A stretch of DNA of 37,614 nt from Bacteroidetes bacterium GWC2_46_850 (GCA_001768325.1 MENQ01000029.1:1-37614), one strand, 5' to 3'; positions 23,492-32,551 are shown, counted from the stretch's first letter. Made by a program: numbers and translations. The notes: generated by a model from the letters alone, not told the origin.

Positions 23492-24526
23492 ATGGAAGCA
23501 ACAGAAATAAAATATCAAAAATATCTACCCAAGGATTACAAGAGTGAAAACGCGGTACGCTGGTGCCCCGGCTGTGGCGACTATGCCATCCTCACCTGCC
23601 TGCACAAGGCAATGGCAGAGCTGAACCTCGAGCCGCACCAGACAGCGGTGATCTCCGGTATCGGCTGTTCATCGCGACTGCCCTACTACATGAATACCTA
23701 CGGCTTTCACAGCATTCACGGCCGCGCGGCAGCCATTGCCACCGGCGTGAAAGTGGCCAACCCCGACCTGAGCGTGTGGGTGGCCACCGGCGACGGTGAC
23801 TCACTGGCCATCGGCGGCAACCATTTTATTCATGCTGTGCGTCGCAACGTAGATATCAACGTCATCCTTTTCAACAACAAGATTTACGGCCTTACCAAAG
23901 GACAGTACTCACCCACCTCGGCCCGTGGATTTGTCTCCAAGTCGTCGCCCTACGGCACGGTGGAAGATCCGTTCCGCCCGGCAGAACTCACCTTTGGAGC
24001 CAGAGGAACTTTCTTTGCCCGTGCCATCGACGTGGACATGAAGAACCAGGTGGACGTGATGGTGGAGGCCGCACGCCACAAAGGTACCGCAGTGATTGAG
24101 GTGCTGCAGAACTGTGTGATCTTCAACGACGGCATCCACAACAAAATCAGCGACCGCACCTGGAAGGCCGACAATACGGTTGTCCTGAAGCATGGCGAAA
24201 AGATGATTTTCGGCAAGGACAGCGAGAAGGGTCTCGTGCTGGATGGCTGGAACCTGAAGGCGGTCACCATCGGGGAAGAGGGCTATACGCTCGATGACGT
24301 CCTGGTGCACGATGCCGCTGCCAAAGACAGCACCTTGCAGTTGAAGCTTGCCCTGATGGACACCGGCGACGGTCTCCCCGTGGCACTGGGTGTGATACGC
24401 AATGTGGATGCGCCATCCTACGACGGAGATTACCAGCAACAGATTAAAGAGGTACAACAGAAATCGCCGAAAAAATCATTCACCGAGTTTCTCCTCAGTT
24501 CCTCCAACGTGTGGGAAGTAAAATGA
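23492..24526 (+). CDS. korB: 2-oxoacid:ferredoxin oxidoreductase beta subunit
   Basis: The beta subunit binds thiamine diphosphate and one [4Fe-4S] cluster. The 344-residue protein has the cluster Cys pair in RWCPGCGDY (Cys25, Cys28), a third in SGIGCSS (Cys59) and a fourth in VLQNCVIF. The diphosphate/Mg motif is GDGDSLAIGGNHF with NNKIYGLTKGQYSPTS following, the standard pattern for KorB. The start is two bases after korA, so the pair is translationally coupled. The TGA stop lies inside the first unit of an 18-unit octamer repeat array, which fills the gap to the convergent proline dehydrogenase gene. Confidence 0.93.
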   Translation: MEATEIKYQKYLPKDYKSENAVRWCPGCGDYAILTCLHKAMAELNLEPHQTAVISGIGCSSRLPYYMNTYGFHSIHGRAAAIATGVKVANPDLSVWVATGDGDSLAIGGNHFIHAVRRNVDINVILFNNKIYGLTKGQYSPTSARGFVSKSSPYGTVEDPFRPAELTFGARGTFFARAIDVDMKNQVDVMVEAARHKGTAVIEVLQNCVIFNDGIHNKISDRTWKADNTVVLKHGEKMIFGKDSEKGLVLDGWNLKAVTIGEEGYTLDDVLVHDAAAKDSTLQLKLALMDTGDGLPVALGVIRNVDAPSYDGDYQQQIKEVQQKSPKKSFTEFLLSSSNVWEVK

Positions 24527-24666
24527 TGTGATGATGTGATGATTCGATGATGTGATGATTTGTTGATGTGTTGATGTGTTGATGTGTTGATGTGTTGATG
24601 TGATGATTTGATGATTTGCTAATCTACTAATCTGCTAATCTGCTAATCAACTAATCTGCTAATCAA
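24523..24666. repeat. 18-unit octamer tandem array between convergent genes
   Basis: Exactly 144 bases, 18 units of 8 bp. The left 12 units are of the type ATGATGTG, ATGATTTG or TTGATGTG (one is ATGATTCG); five TTGATGTG copies in a row are perfect (24563-24602). The right six are CTAATCTG, CTAATCAA or CTAATCTA. The korB stop TGA (24524-24526) is in the first unit and the proline dehydrogenase stop TGA (24665-24663, minus) is in the last. Since 8 is not a multiple of 3, stops recur in all frames. No other sequence separates the genes. Confidence 0.9.
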
Positions 24667-25850
24667 ACAGATCTTCTTCGTTTCATTTCCGTGCTGATCA
24701 TTTTCAGTTCACGGCTGCTTTGTCCCTTCACCGAGGAGTTCTCCTCGGCACGGCGGAATAGATAAGGCATCATGGTTTTCACCTCTCCGTAAGGAACATA
24801 CTTCGCCACGTTATAGCCTTGTTCGGCCAGATTGTACGTGATGTGGTCGCTCATGCCATAGAGTTGGGAGAAATAGATTCCCGGATGGTTTCGCGGCACA
24901 CCGTGTGCATCGATCAGGGAAGCCAGCAAACGGCTGCTTGCCTCGTTGTGCGTGGCCACCATAAAATCGATGCTCTCCAGATGATCCATAAAATAGCGGA
25001 TGATGTTGTCAAAATCACGGTCGGTCGCCTCTTTATCGGGCTGTATGGGTGAAGGATATCCTTTTTCCAGCGCCCGGGCACGTTCCTTCTCCATGTAGGC
25101 ACCCCGCACAATCTTTAACCCGAAACGAAAACCGCCCTCCAGCGCCATCCGGTGATGCTGCCTGATCCGCTCAATGCTGTCGTGCCGGTACATCTGATAG
25201 GTATTTTGCACAATGGCTTTCTTCCCGTTATACTGCGCCATCAGTCGCATGACCATCTCGTCCAGTACGGGCTGGATCCAGGTCTCCTCGGCATCGATCA
25301 TCACCGGGACATCCAGTTCGTAACCACGCCGGAAGATTGCATCGACCCGTTGCTCTACCTGCCGGTACTCGGCTGCTTCCGCATCGGTCAGCGTACTCCC
25401 GCTGCTCACCTTCGCCAACAGGTCGAAACGGGCTACGCCGGTGATCTTGAAAACACTGAAAGGCACGGCCGGGTTATGCTGTGCAAACTCAATGGTGCGG
25501 ATGATCTCACCGCAGGTGGCATCGAAAGCTGCCTCCGTCTCCTCCCCCTCCTGTGCATAATCGAGTATCGAGAATACATTTCGCTTTGCAAGCCGGGCAA
25601 TGGTCCTGCTGCAATCTTCAATGGACATGCCACCCACAAAATGGCGGTAGATGGTTTTCCGCAAAATATTCTTCACCGGGAAACGGATGGCCATGGCAAA
25701 GTTGACAAGCTGCTTGCCAGTGCGTACCAGCATTTTGTTGTTCATGAGTTTGAAAAGCTGATAAGCCTGCCTGAGGCCGGCATTCGATTGTTCGCGAAAG
25801 GCAACCTCGGTGTTCTCGAAGTTGAGGAAGTGGTTTTTTTCAGGTAGCAT
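24663..25850 (-). CDS. Proline dehydrogenase
   Basis: FAD enzyme, probably at the inner face of the membrane, that oxidises L-proline to 1-pyrroline-5-carboxylate and passes electrons to quinone. The 395-residue protein is the stand-alone, non-PutA form. Family landmarks are FVGGMSIEDC near 90, the barrel strands with FSVFKITG and VMIDAEETW, GLKIVRGAYMEKER, and the C-terminal LYGMSDHIT plus YLFRRAEEN. The last matches the proline-binding YLxRRxxEN helix of PutA, with Arg366/Arg367. The ATG at 25850 lies 34 bases from a TACTTTTG -7 element. It is divergent from the P5C dehydrogenase gene, the next enzyme of the pathway. Its stop codon is inside the octamer array. Confidence 0.92.
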   Translation of the reverse strand: MLPEKNHFLNFENTEVAFREQSNAGLRQAYQLFKLMNNKMLVRTGKQLVNFAMAIRFPVKNILRKTIYRHFVGGMSIEDCSRTIARLAKRNVFSILDYAQEGEETEAAFDATCGEIIRTIEFAQHNPAVPFSVFKITGVARFDLLAKVSSGSTLTDAEAAEYRQVEQRVDAIFRRGYELDVPVMIDAEETWIQPVLDEMVMRLMAQYNGKKAIVQNTYQMYRHDSIERIRQHHRMALEGGFRFGLKIVRGAYMEKERARALEKGYPSPIQPDKEATDRDFDNIIRYFMDHLESIDFMVATHNEASSRLLASLIDAHGVPRNHPGIYFSQLYGMSDHITYNLAEQGYNVAKYVPYGEVKTMMPYLFRRAEENSSVKGQSSRELKMISTEMKRRRSV

Positions 25851-25883
25851 GTATGTTCAATGTAAAAGTTCAAAGATTTACTG

Positions 25884-25891
25884 CAAAAGTA
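25884..25891 (-). promoter_or_regulatory. -7 element of proline dehydrogenase
   Basis: TACTTTTG on the minus strand, full TAnnTTTG match, 34 bases upstream of the ATG. It faces away from the P5C dehydrogenase -7 element about 75 bases further on, so the two share one control region. Confidence 0.5.
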
Positions 25892-25965
25892 AAAAAAAAT
25901 TGGATTCCCTATTTCTGCCTTACTGAAAAAACAGGTGAAAGAATCCCCGAATCGGTTTTTTTTGA

Positions 25966-25973
25966 TATATTTG
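25966..25973 (+). promoter_or_regulatory. -7 element of P5C dehydrogenase
   Basis: TATATTTG on the plus strand, full match, 36 bases before ATG 26009. It rules out the upstream in-frame ATG at 25853 as start, because that codon would precede the transcript. Confidence 0.55.
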
Positions 25974-26008
25974 CCCCATTCAACAGAACCACAGAAAAAA
26001 ACCAGATT

Positions 26009-27640
26009 ATGCCAAAAGGAATCTACCAATTGCCACCCGTAAAGAATGAACCTGTCAGGAGTTACGCTCCCGGCTCAACTGAAAGGGAAGCACTGAAACA
26101 CAAACTTGCTGAACTCAACAAAGGTGGTCTCGACCTGCCGATGGTGATTGACGGCAAGGAAGTACGTACCGGTAACCTCATGGAAATACGTCCCCCCCAC
26201 GACCACCGTCACCTGCTGGGACATTATCACCAGGGAGATCAGTCCCATGTACAGATGGCCATTGAGGCGGCCCTCAAAGCCAAACCGGCCTGGGAGGCCA
26301 TGCAATGGGAAAGCAGGGCAGCCATATTCCTGAAGGCGGCCGAGCTGATTGCAGGCCCTTACCGGAGCGAGTTCAATGCCGTGACCATGATCGGACAATC
26401 GAAAAATGCATACCAGTCGGAGATCGATGCCGTTTGTGAGTTGGTGGATTTCTACCGCTACAATGTGAAGAACATGGCCGCGATCTATGCCATGCAGCCC
26501 AACTCCGCGCAGGGCGTATGGAACAGGATGGTCTGGCGTCCGCTCGAGGGATTTATCTTTGCACTCACCCCCTTCAACTTCACCTCCATCGCGGGCAACC
26601 TGGGTGCAGCACCGGCGCTCATGGGCAACACGGTGGTGTGGAAGCCCTCCAAAACGGCAGTCTATTCCGGCCATCTCATCATGAAGATACTGCAGGAAGC
26701 AGGATTGCCAGACGGAGTGATCAACCTGGTCTATGTAGGCGGAAGAGAAGCCGCCGAGGTGGTTTTTAACCACCGTGACTTTGCCGGACTACACTTCACC
26801 GGTTCCACGGCGGTATTCAACGGCATGTGGGGCACCATTGCCAAAAACATATCGAAGTACAAATCCTATCCGCGCATTGTGGGCGAGACCGGCGGCAAGG
26901 ATTATATCTTTGCCGATGCCACGGCCGACCCGAAACAGGTGGCGACGGCCATCACGCGTGGCGCTTTCGAATATCAGGGACAGAAGTGCTCCGCCGCATC
27001 CCGTGCCTACATTCCGGAGAACATATGGGAAGCAGTCAGGAAAATGGTGGATGATGACCTTTCTAAGATCAAAACCGGCGTGGTGGAGGATTTCAGCAAC
27101 TTTGTGAATGCCGTAATCGATGAGGAATCGTTCGACAAGCTGGCGCGGGTGATCGATGACGCCAAGGCATCGCCCGATGCGGAGATCGTCTGTGGAGGCA
27201 GCTACGACAAGTCGACCGGTTATTTCATTCAGCCGACGGTGATTCTGGCAAAGAGACCCGATTATGTCACCATGCGGGAAGAGCTTTTCGGTCCCATCAT
27301 CACGATCTATGTCTATCCTGCCGGCAAGGAGGATGAGACCATGGATATCCTGGACAGCACCACCGATTATGCACTCACAGGCGCCATCTTCTCGGCCAGC
27401 AGGGCCAACATTGAAAAGATGACCACCCGGCTGATGCATACTGCGGGAAACTTTTATATCAACGACAAGCCCACCGGCGCCGTGGTGGACCAGCAACCCT
27501 TTGGCGGGGGACGTGGATCGGGTACCAACGACAAGGCAGGCTCCCTCTTTAATCTGATGCGCTGGGTTTCGCCACAGTGCATCAAGGAGACGTTTGTTCC
27601 GGCAACCGACTACATGTATCCCAACTTTCTGGAAGCCTGA
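26009..27640 (+). CDS. 1-pyrroline-5-carboxylate dehydrogenase
   Basis: NAD-dependent aldehyde dehydrogenase that turns P5C/glutamate semialdehyde into glutamate, the second step of proline breakdown. The 543-residue protein resembles the stand-alone ALDH4A1-type enzyme. The Rossmann region has LTPFNFTSIAGNL (about 186-198) and WKPSKTAVYSG; general base Glu293 is in VGETGGK, and the nucleophile Cys327 is in YQGQKCSAASR. PFGGGRGSGTNDKAG near the C-terminus is typical. I chose ATG 26009 because the promoter lies just before it and the family N-terminus begins there. It is divergent from proline dehydrogenase. Confidence 0.94.
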   Translation: MPKGIYQLPPVKNEPVRSYAPGSTEREALKHKLAELNKGGLDLPMVIDGKEVRTGNLMEIRPPHDHRHLLGHYHQGDQSHVQMAIEAALKAKPAWEAMQWESRAAIFLKAAELIAGPYRSEFNAVTMIGQSKNAYQSEIDAVCELVDFYRYNVKNMAAIYAMQPNSAQGVWNRMVWRPLEGFIFALTPFNFTSIAGNLGAAPALMGNTVVWKPSKTAVYSGHLIMKILQEAGLPDGVINLVYVGGREAAEVVFNHRDFAGLHFTGSTAVFNGMWGTIAKNISKYKSYPRIVGETGGKDYIFADATADPKQVATAITRGAFEYQGQKCSAASRAYIPENIWEAVRKMVDDDLSKIKTGVVEDFSNFVNAVIDEESFDKLARVIDDAKASPDAEIVCGGSYDKSTGYFIQPTVILAKRPDYVTMREELFGPIITIYVYPAGKEDETMDILDSTTDYALTGAIFSASRANIEKMTTRLMHTAGNFYINDKPTGAVVDQQPFGGGRGSGTNDKAGSLFNLMRWVSPQCIKETFVPATDYMYPNFLEA

Positions 27641-27712
27641 ACAGACAAGGAGTATATGCCATCTTATCGCATTAAAGAAGAAATGTGAAATAGATTATTC
27701 CGATAAACAATC

Positions 27713-27720
27713 TATCTTTG
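27713..27720 (+). promoter_or_regulatory. -7 element of cmk-ispH
   Basis: TATCTTTG, full match to TAnnTTTG, 32 bases before the cmk ATG. No clear -33 TTTG. Confidence 0.5.
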
Positions 27721-27751
27721 TGTTTTGTTATTCTCTTTGACGGGATAAAAT

Positions 27752-28450
27752 ATGCAAAGTAAAAGGATTATCATTGCCATTGACGGTTACTCGTCTTGCG
27801 GCAAGAGCACAATAGCCAGGGGACTGGCAAAACAACTGGGATATATCTATATTGACAGCGGCGCCATGTATCGCGCTGTGGCGCTTTACGCCCTCAGAAA
27901 AGGGTGGCTTACAGAAAAGGAAATCGATGAGGATGCGCTGCGCCGGCATATCGGTGATATCCACATCACATTCAATCCCAATGCACAGGGTATACAGGAA
28001 ACCTTTCTGAACGGTGAGAACGTGGAAAGGGAGATCCGTTCTCTGCAGGTGGCCAACGGTGCAAGCCGGGTGAGCACACTCTCCTTCGTGCGCAGGGAGA
28101 TGGTACGCCAGCAACAGGAGATGGGAAAAAATAAAGGTGTGGTCATGGATGGGCGTGATATCGGCACGGTGGTCTTCCCCGATGCCGAGATGAAGCTTTT
28201 TCTGACCACTTCCCCTGAGATACGCGCCAGACGACGCTTCGAGGAGATGGTCGCCAAAGGGGAGCAGGCGGAATATGAAGCCGTACTGGCCAATGTAAAG
28301 GAACGTGACCTGCGTGATACGACACGCACCGAGAGTCCGTTACGCAAAGCAAACGATGCCTTTGAACTGGACAACACCCACATCGGGATTGAAGAACAGC
28401 TGCAATGGGCATTGCATATGTTTCACAAAATCACAGCACAAAATGAGTAA
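27752..28450 (+). CDS. cmk: Cytidylate kinase
   Basis: Cytoplasmic kinase that phosphorylates CMP and dCMP with ATP. The 232-residue protein has a P-loop GYSSCGKST (12-20), the nucleotide-binding DSGAMYRAVAL and the conserved MDGRDIGTVVFPDA. The LID region follows with SPEIRARRRFEE and RDLRDTTRTESPL, all standard for bacterial Cmk. The stop codon overlaps ispH by eight bases, so both come from one transcript starting near 27727. A cmk-ispH pairing makes no direct pathway sense but suggests shared growth-related control. Confidence 0.96.
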   Translation: MQSKRIIIAIDGYSSCGKSTIARGLAKQLGYIYIDSGAMYRAVALYALRKGWLTEKEIDEDALRRHIGDIHITFNPNAQGIQETFLNGENVEREIRSLQVANGASRVSTLSFVRREMVRQQQEMGKNKGVVMDGRDIGTVVFPDAEMKLFLTTSPEIRARRRFEEMVAKGEQAEYEAVLANVKERDLRDTTRTESPLRKANDAFELDNTHIGIEEQLQWALHMFHKITAQNE

Positions 28451-29336
28451 AATTGAGATAGACAGGCTGTCGGGATGCTGCTTTGGTGTCGCCAAGGCGA
28501 TCTCCAAGGCGGAGGAGGAGCTGAAAAAGGGAGGCACACTTTATTGTTTGGGCGACATTGTACACAACAACATAGAAGTAGAACGACTCGCAAAGATGGG
28601 ACTGATCACGATCAACCACGAGCAGTTCCGGGAACTGAAGAATGTACGCGTGTTGTTGCGTGCACACGGTGAACCACCCAGCACCTACGAGATAGCCAAA
28701 CAGAACAACATTGAGATCATTGATGCTTCCTGCCCCGTGGTGTTGGGACTGCAGAAGAGAATCAACAAGAAGTATGCATTTCGTGCGCACGATGATTCTC
28801 AGATCGTTATTTTCGGGAAAAGGGGGCATGCAGAAGTGAATGGCCTTCTCGGCCAGACCGATGAATCGGCCATCATCATCGAGAGCAAAGAGGAAATAAA
28901 CAAGCTCGACTTCTCACGAGACATCAGTCTTTTTTCACAAACGACCAAGCCGCTGGACGGCTTCCACGAGATTGGAGAACTAATCAGTTCACGCATGCAG
29001 GAAGGTGCGAAATTCGAATTTTACGACACCATCTGCCGGCAGGTATCAAACCGTGTGCCCAACATACAGGAGTTTGCCGCCAGTCACGACCTGATCATCT
29101 TTATTGCCGGCGAAAAGAGTTCCAACGGCAAAGTATTGTTTGCAGAGTGTAAGAAGAAGAATCCCAATTCCTATCTGATCCACACCCCGGAGGAACTTGA
29201 CCCGGAGCTGATTAAGGAAGAGATCAGCATTGGTATTTGCGGTGCTACCTCCACCCCCAAGTGGCAAATGGAAGCTGTGGCCGAGCGGATCGAAAAATTG
29301 CAACCGCAAATGAGGTTGGAAAAAGCTGCTTTTTAG
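28443..29336 (+). CDS. ispH: 4-hydroxy-3-methylbut-2-enyl diphosphate reductase
   Basis: Iron-sulfur enzyme of the last step of the MEP isoprenoid pathway; it gives IPP and DMAPP. The 297-residue protein keeps the three cluster cysteines: Cys12 (SGCCFGV), Cys97 (ASCPVV) and Cys198 (DTICRQVSNR), nearly equal to E. coli C12, C96 and C197. RAHGEPP and FSQTTKP are further family motifs. I chose ATG 28443, which overlaps cmk; the frame upstream runs inside cmk. The end is compact: the TAG stop lies at the loop/stem border of the gene's own terminator hairpin. Confidence 0.96.
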   Translation: MSKIEIDRLSGCCFGVAKAISKAEEELKKGGTLYCLGDIVHNNIEVERLAKMGLITINHEQFRELKNVRVLLRAHGEPPSTYEIAKQNNIEIIDASCPVVLGLQKRINKKYAFRAHDDSQIVIFGKRGHAEVNGLLGQTDESAIIIESKEEINKLDFSRDISLFSQTTKPLDGFHEIGELISSRMQEGAKFEFYDTICRQVSNRVPNIQEFAASHDLIIFIAGEKSSNGKVLFAECKKKNPNSYLIHTPEELDPELIKEEISIGICGATSTPKWQMEAVAERIEKLQPQMRLEKAAF

Positions 29337-29349
29337 CAGCTTTTTTTTT
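29321..29349 (+). terminator. Terminator of cmk-ispH, overlapping the ispH stop
   Basis: AAAAGCTGC pairs with GCAGCTTTT as a 9-bp stem with a 6-base loop, followed by a T-run to 29349. The ispH TAG stop (29334-29336) is part of the loop and right arm. The T-run runs into the TTTG of the pfkA promoter. Confidence 0.85.
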
Positions 29350-29377
29350 GTGCCATCGTTAAAAAAACATATCTTTG
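29347..29377 (+). promoter_or_regulatory. Promoter of pfkA
   Basis: TTTG (29347-29350), 19 bases, TATCTTTG (29370-29377). It is a full match in both boxes. The -33 TTTG is the end of the upstream terminator's T-run. The expected leader is about 60 bases. Confidence 0.7.
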
Positions 29378-29443
29378 CATCTTATTGTTTTTTCAGGAAA
29401 AGGGTATATAAACCACAAAGTCTCAAAGACAAACAACACAATT

Positions 29444-30427
29444 ATGGACTCAAACATTCAAAGCGTAGGTGTCCTCACTTCAGGGGGTGATGCGCCGGGC
29501 ATGAATGCCGCTATCCGCGCAGTGACGCGTGCGGGCATCTCTAACGGCATGCGTGTGTACGGCATCTACAGAGGTTATAAAGGCCTCATATCGGACGAAA
29601 TAGTAGAATTCAAGACAAATAGCGTCAGCAACATCATCCAACAGGGTGGAACCATCCTGAAGACTGCCCGTTCGCATGAGTTCATGACCGTGGAAGGACG
29701 CAGGATTGCCTTCGAGAACATGCAGAAACATGGCATTGATGCATTGGTTGTAATCGGGGGTGATGGTTCTCTCACAGGTGCCAGCATTTTTGCCAACGAG
29801 TACAATATCCCCATAGTAGGCCTTCCCGGCACCATCGACAACGACCTGAACGGTACCGACACCACCATTGGATATGATACGGCGTTGAACACCATCATGC
29901 AATCGATGGATAAAATACGCGATACGGCTACTTCACACGAACGTTTGTTTTTTGTAGAGGTGATGGGACGCAACTGCGGGTTCCTGGCACTGAACAGTGC
30001 CATTGCATCGGGTGCGGAGGCAGCCATCATTCCCGAGATCAGCATTGAGAAGGACCAGTTGGGAGAACTCATTGAACAGGGTTTCCGCAAGTCGAAAAAC
30101 AGTAGCATGGTGCTGGTCACCGAGAGTGAGGTGACCGGGGGAGCCATCAAGCTGGCCGAACGGGTGAAGACGGAATATCCGCAATATGATGTGCGGGTTT
30201 CCATCCTGGGCCATCTTCAGCGTGGCGGTTCACCCTCGGCACAGGATCGCATTCTGGCAAGCCGTATGGGCATTGCTGCCATACAGGCCCTGTTGGAAAA
30301 TCAGCGCAACGTGATGATTGGCATTCATGAAAACGAAATCGATTATGTTCCTTTCAAGAGGGCCATCCGTAAAGATCGGGAAATCAGCGAAGAACTACTG
30401 GAAGTATTGCGCATTTCTTCGATATGA
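29444..30427 (+). CDS. pfkA: ATP-dependent 6-phosphofructokinase
   Basis: Glycolytic enzyme that phosphorylates fructose 6-phosphate to fructose 1,6-bisphosphate. The 327-residue protein is of E. coli PfkA size. [10 protein letters not shown] binds ATP; GGDGS (105-109) and PGTIDND (128-134) carry the donor-deciding residues Gly108 and Gly129 with the catalytic Asp132. These two glycines mark ATP use; diphosphate-dependent enzymes have Asp and Lys there. [10 protein letters not shown] and [13 protein letters not shown] are the substrate-binding segments. I chose ATG 29444; the upstream open frame covers the promoter. It is monocistronic, with a promoter at 29347-29377 and a strong terminator after it. 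Confidence 0.95.
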   Translation: MDSNIQSVGVLTSGGDAPGMNAAIRAVTRAGISNGMRVYGIYRGYKGLISDEIVEFKTNSVSNIIQQGGTILKTARSHEFMTVEGRRIAFENMQKHGIDALVVIGGDGSLTGASIFANEYNIPIVGLPGTIDNDLNGTDTTIGYDTALNTIMQSMDKIRDTATSHERLFFVEVMGRNCGFLALNSAIASGAEAAIIPEISIEKDQLGELIEQGFRKSKNSSMVLVTESEVTGGAIKLAERVKTEYPQYDVRVSILGHLQRGGSPSAQDRILASRMGIAAIQALLENQRNVMIGIHENEIDYVPFKRAIRKDREISEELLEVLRISSI

Positions 30428-30442
30428 GATAAATTCTACCGG

Positions 30443-30482
30443 GAGCAGGAAACAAAAAGAATTATTTTGTTTTCTGCTCTTT
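30443..30482 (+). terminator. Rho-independent terminator of pfkA
   Basis: A 15-bp stem (GAGCAG-GAAACAAAA with TTTTGTTTT-CTGCTC, one G-T pair) encloses a 7-base loop and is followed by TTTATT. It starts 16 bases after the pfkA stop. Confidence 0.85.
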
Positions 30483-30498
30483 ATTAAGGGGAAAACGG

Positions 30499-30506
30499 TA
30501 CTTTTG
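30499..30506 (+). promoter_or_regulatory. -7 element of the decarboxylase operon
   Basis: TACTTTTG, full TAnnTTTG match, 31 bases upstream of the mce ATG (30537). The -33 TTTG is not at the usual distance. It is the only clear promoter seen before the operon. Confidence 0.5.
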
Positions 30507-30536
30507 TAACACAAACAAACTAAACGGACTATTTAT

Positions 30537-30944
30537 ATGGAAATAACACACATCGAGCACATTGGCATTGCTGTAAAAAGTATTGAAGAACATCTGCCCT
30601 ATTACGAAGGGATTCTTGGCCTTACATGCTATAACATTGAAACCGTGGAAGACCAGAAGGTGAAAACGGCTTTTTTCATGGTCGGGCCGACCAAGATAGA
30701 ACTTCTTGAGCCTACCAGTGAGGAAAGTACCATTGCCAAATTCATTGAGAAAAGGGGCGAAGGGGTGCATCACATTGCCTATGCTACAAAAAATGTGAAC
30801 GAAGCATTAAAGGAAGTCGAAGAAAAGGGTGTACGCCTGATCGACCAGGAGGCACGTGGCGGTGCCGAAGGGCTGCGGATCGCTTTTCTCCATCCCAAAT
30901 CTACGGGAAGCGTACTGACCGAATTATGTGAACATCCCGAATAA
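30537..30944 (+). CDS. mce: Methylmalonyl-CoA epimerase
   Basis: Cytoplasmic VOC-fold enzyme that interconverts (2R)- and (2S)-methylmalonyl-CoA and so links methylmalonyl-CoA mutase to decarboxylation in the succinate-to-propionate route. The 135-residue protein has two VOC modules: [13 protein letters not shown] at the start with metal-ligand His8, KIELLEP in the middle, [11 protein letters not shown] and the C-terminal [12 protein letters not shown]. It is the first gene of the operon; mmdA follows after 32 bases. The mutase genes are not in the window. The neighbouring decarboxylase makes this assignment firm. Confidence 0.93.
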   Translation: MEITHIEHIGIAVKSIEEHLPYYEGILGLTCYNIETVEDQKVKTAFFMVGPTKIELLEPTSEESTIAKFIEKRGEGVHHIAYATKNVNEALKEVEEKGVRLIDQEARGGAEGLRIAFLHPKSTGSVLTELCEHPE

Positions 30945-30976
30945 ATCCTAAAAAAATATTAATAAACACATTTTAT

Positions 30977-32539
30977 ATGAGCAATCAACTTGAGAAAGTA
31001 AAAGAGCTTATTGAACTCCGTGAGAAAGCTCGGTTAGGCGGTGGCGAAAAAAGAATTGAATCGCAACACCTGAAAGGAAAATACACAGCCCGTGAGCGTA
31101 TTGCCATGCTCCTGGATGAAGGCAGTTTCGAAGAATTTGACATGTTCGTGGAACACAGATCCCACAACTTCGGCATGGAAAAAACAAAATTCCTTGGCGA
31201 CGGGGTTGTCACCGGCTTTGGAACTATCGACGGGCGACTGATTTATGTTTTTGCACAGGATTTCACAGTCTCCGGCGGTTCTCTTTCTGAAATGCATGCA
31301 CAGAAAATATGCAAGGTGATGGATCAGGCCATGAAGATGGGTGCCCCGCTGATTGGCATCAACGACTCGGGCGGTGCACGTATTCAGGAAGGCATCAACG
31401 CACTGGGCGGGTATGCTGAGATTTTTCAACGCAACATCCTGGCATCGGGTGTGATTCCGCAGATATCCGGCATCTTTGGCCCCTGCGCGGGAGGTGCGGT
31501 CTATTCTCCGGCCCTCACCGACTTCATCATCATGACCCAGGGCACTTCCTACATGTTCCTTACCGGCCCCAAAGTGGTTAAGACAGTGACCGGAGAAGAT
31601 GTAACCCAGGAGCAACTGGGCGGTGCGTCGATACACGCAGCCAAATCGGGTGTATCGCAGTTTCAGGTACAGACCGAGGAGGATGGCATGAAGCTGATCC
31701 AAAAGTTACTCAGTTATATTCCCCAGAACAACATGGAGGAAGCACCACTGCAGCCCAATGATGACCCCATTTACAGGTTGGAGGATGGTTTGAATGACAT
31801 CATTCCCGACAGTCCCACCAAACCCTACGACATGTATGAAGTAATTGGCGCCATCATCGACAAGGGTGAATTTCTGGAGGTGCATGCCGATTACGCAAAG
31901 AACATCATCGTGGGCTTTGCCCGTTTCAACGGCATGTCGGTGGGTGTTGTCGCAAATCAGCCCAAGTTTCTTGCGGGCGTTCTCGACATCAGTGCTTCCC
32001 GCAAGGCAGCCCGCTTTGTGCGTTTCTGCGATGCTTTCAACATACCCCTTGTCACCTTGGTAGACGTTCCCGGCTTCCTTCCCGGCACAGGACAGGAATA
32101 TGGCGGGGTAATTACCCACGGCGCCAAGCTTCTTTATGCATACGGTGAAGCCACCGTGCCCAAAGTAACCGTTACCCTGCGCAAGTCTTACGGAGGAGCT
32201 CATATCGTGATGAGCTGCAAGCAGCTTCGCGGCGACATCAACTATGCCTGGCCCACAGCCGAGATTGCGGTGATGGGCGCCGACGGTGCGGTGGAAGTAC
32301 TCTACAGCAAGGAGATTGCGGCAGAAAAGGATCCGGAAAAATTGACTGAAGTATTGTCTGAAAAGAAAAAGGAATACAACGACTTGTTTACCAATCCCTA
32401 TGTGGCAGCCAGATATGGTTATATCGACGATGTGATTGAGCCACGCAACACCCGTTTCCGCGTGATCCGTGCTTTGCAGCAACTGCAGACCAAGAAATTG
32501 CAGAACCCGCCCAAAAAGCATGACAACTTACCACTTTAA
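30977..32539 (+). CDS. mmdA: Methylmalonyl-CoA decarboxylase, carboxyltransferase (alpha) subunit
   Basis: Soluble carboxyltransferase that moves the carboxyl group from (S)-methylmalonyl-CoA to the biotin of the carrier protein; the membrane beta subunit then decarboxylates carboxybiotin and pumps sodium. The 520-residue protein has two crotonase-like halves, with the oxyanion-hole segments GGARIQEG and [13 protein letters not shown] in the N-half and [17 protein letters not shown] and [13 protein letters not shown] in the C-half. The length is right for MmdA/PccB. A propionyl-CoA carboxylase beta role is possible by sequence alone, but no biotin carboxylase is present and oadB genes follow. 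Confidence 0.93.
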   Translation: MSNQLEKVKELIELREKARLGGGEKRIESQHLKGKYTARERIAMLLDEGSFEEFDMFVEHRSHNFGMEKTKFLGDGVVTGFGTIDGRLIYVFAQDFTVSGGSLSEMHAQKICKVMDQAMKMGAPLIGINDSGGARIQEGINALGGYAEIFQRNILASGVIPQISGIFGPCAGGAVYSPALTDFIIMTQGTSYMFLTGPKVVKTVTGEDVTQEQLGGASIHAAKSGVSQFQVQTEEDGMKLIQKLLSYIPQNNMEEAPLQPNDDPIYRLEDGLNDIIPDSPTKPYDMYEVIGAIIDKGEFLEVHADYAKNIIVGFARFNGMSVGVVANQPKFLAGVLDISASRKAARFVRFCDAFNIPLVTLVDVPGFLPGTGQEYGGVITHGAKLLYAYGEATVPKVTVTLRKSYGGAHIVMSCKQLRGDINYAWPTAEIAVMGADGAVEVLYSKEIAAEKDPEKLTEVLSEKKKEYNDLFTNPYVAARYGYIDDVIEPRNTRFRVIRALQQLQTKKLQNPPKKHDNLPL

Positions 32540-32551
32540 TTGATGATGTGT

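Noticed and set aside
24523-24666. CRISPR array
   Set aside because: Units are contiguous 8-mers with no spacers, and no cas genes are present.
25853-26008. 52-residue N-terminal extension of P5C dehydrogenase
   Set aside because: It covers the divergent promoters, and the family N-terminus starts at ATG 26009.
29444-30427. Diphosphate-dependent phosphofructokinase
   Set aside because: The donor-specificity positions are Gly108 and Gly129, the ATP type; diphosphate enzymes have Asp and Lys.
30977-32539. Propionyl-CoA carboxylase beta subunit
   Set aside because: Sequence alone fits, but there is no biotin carboxylase nearby and the operon encodes OadB-type sodium-pump subunits, so a decarboxylase is the better reading.
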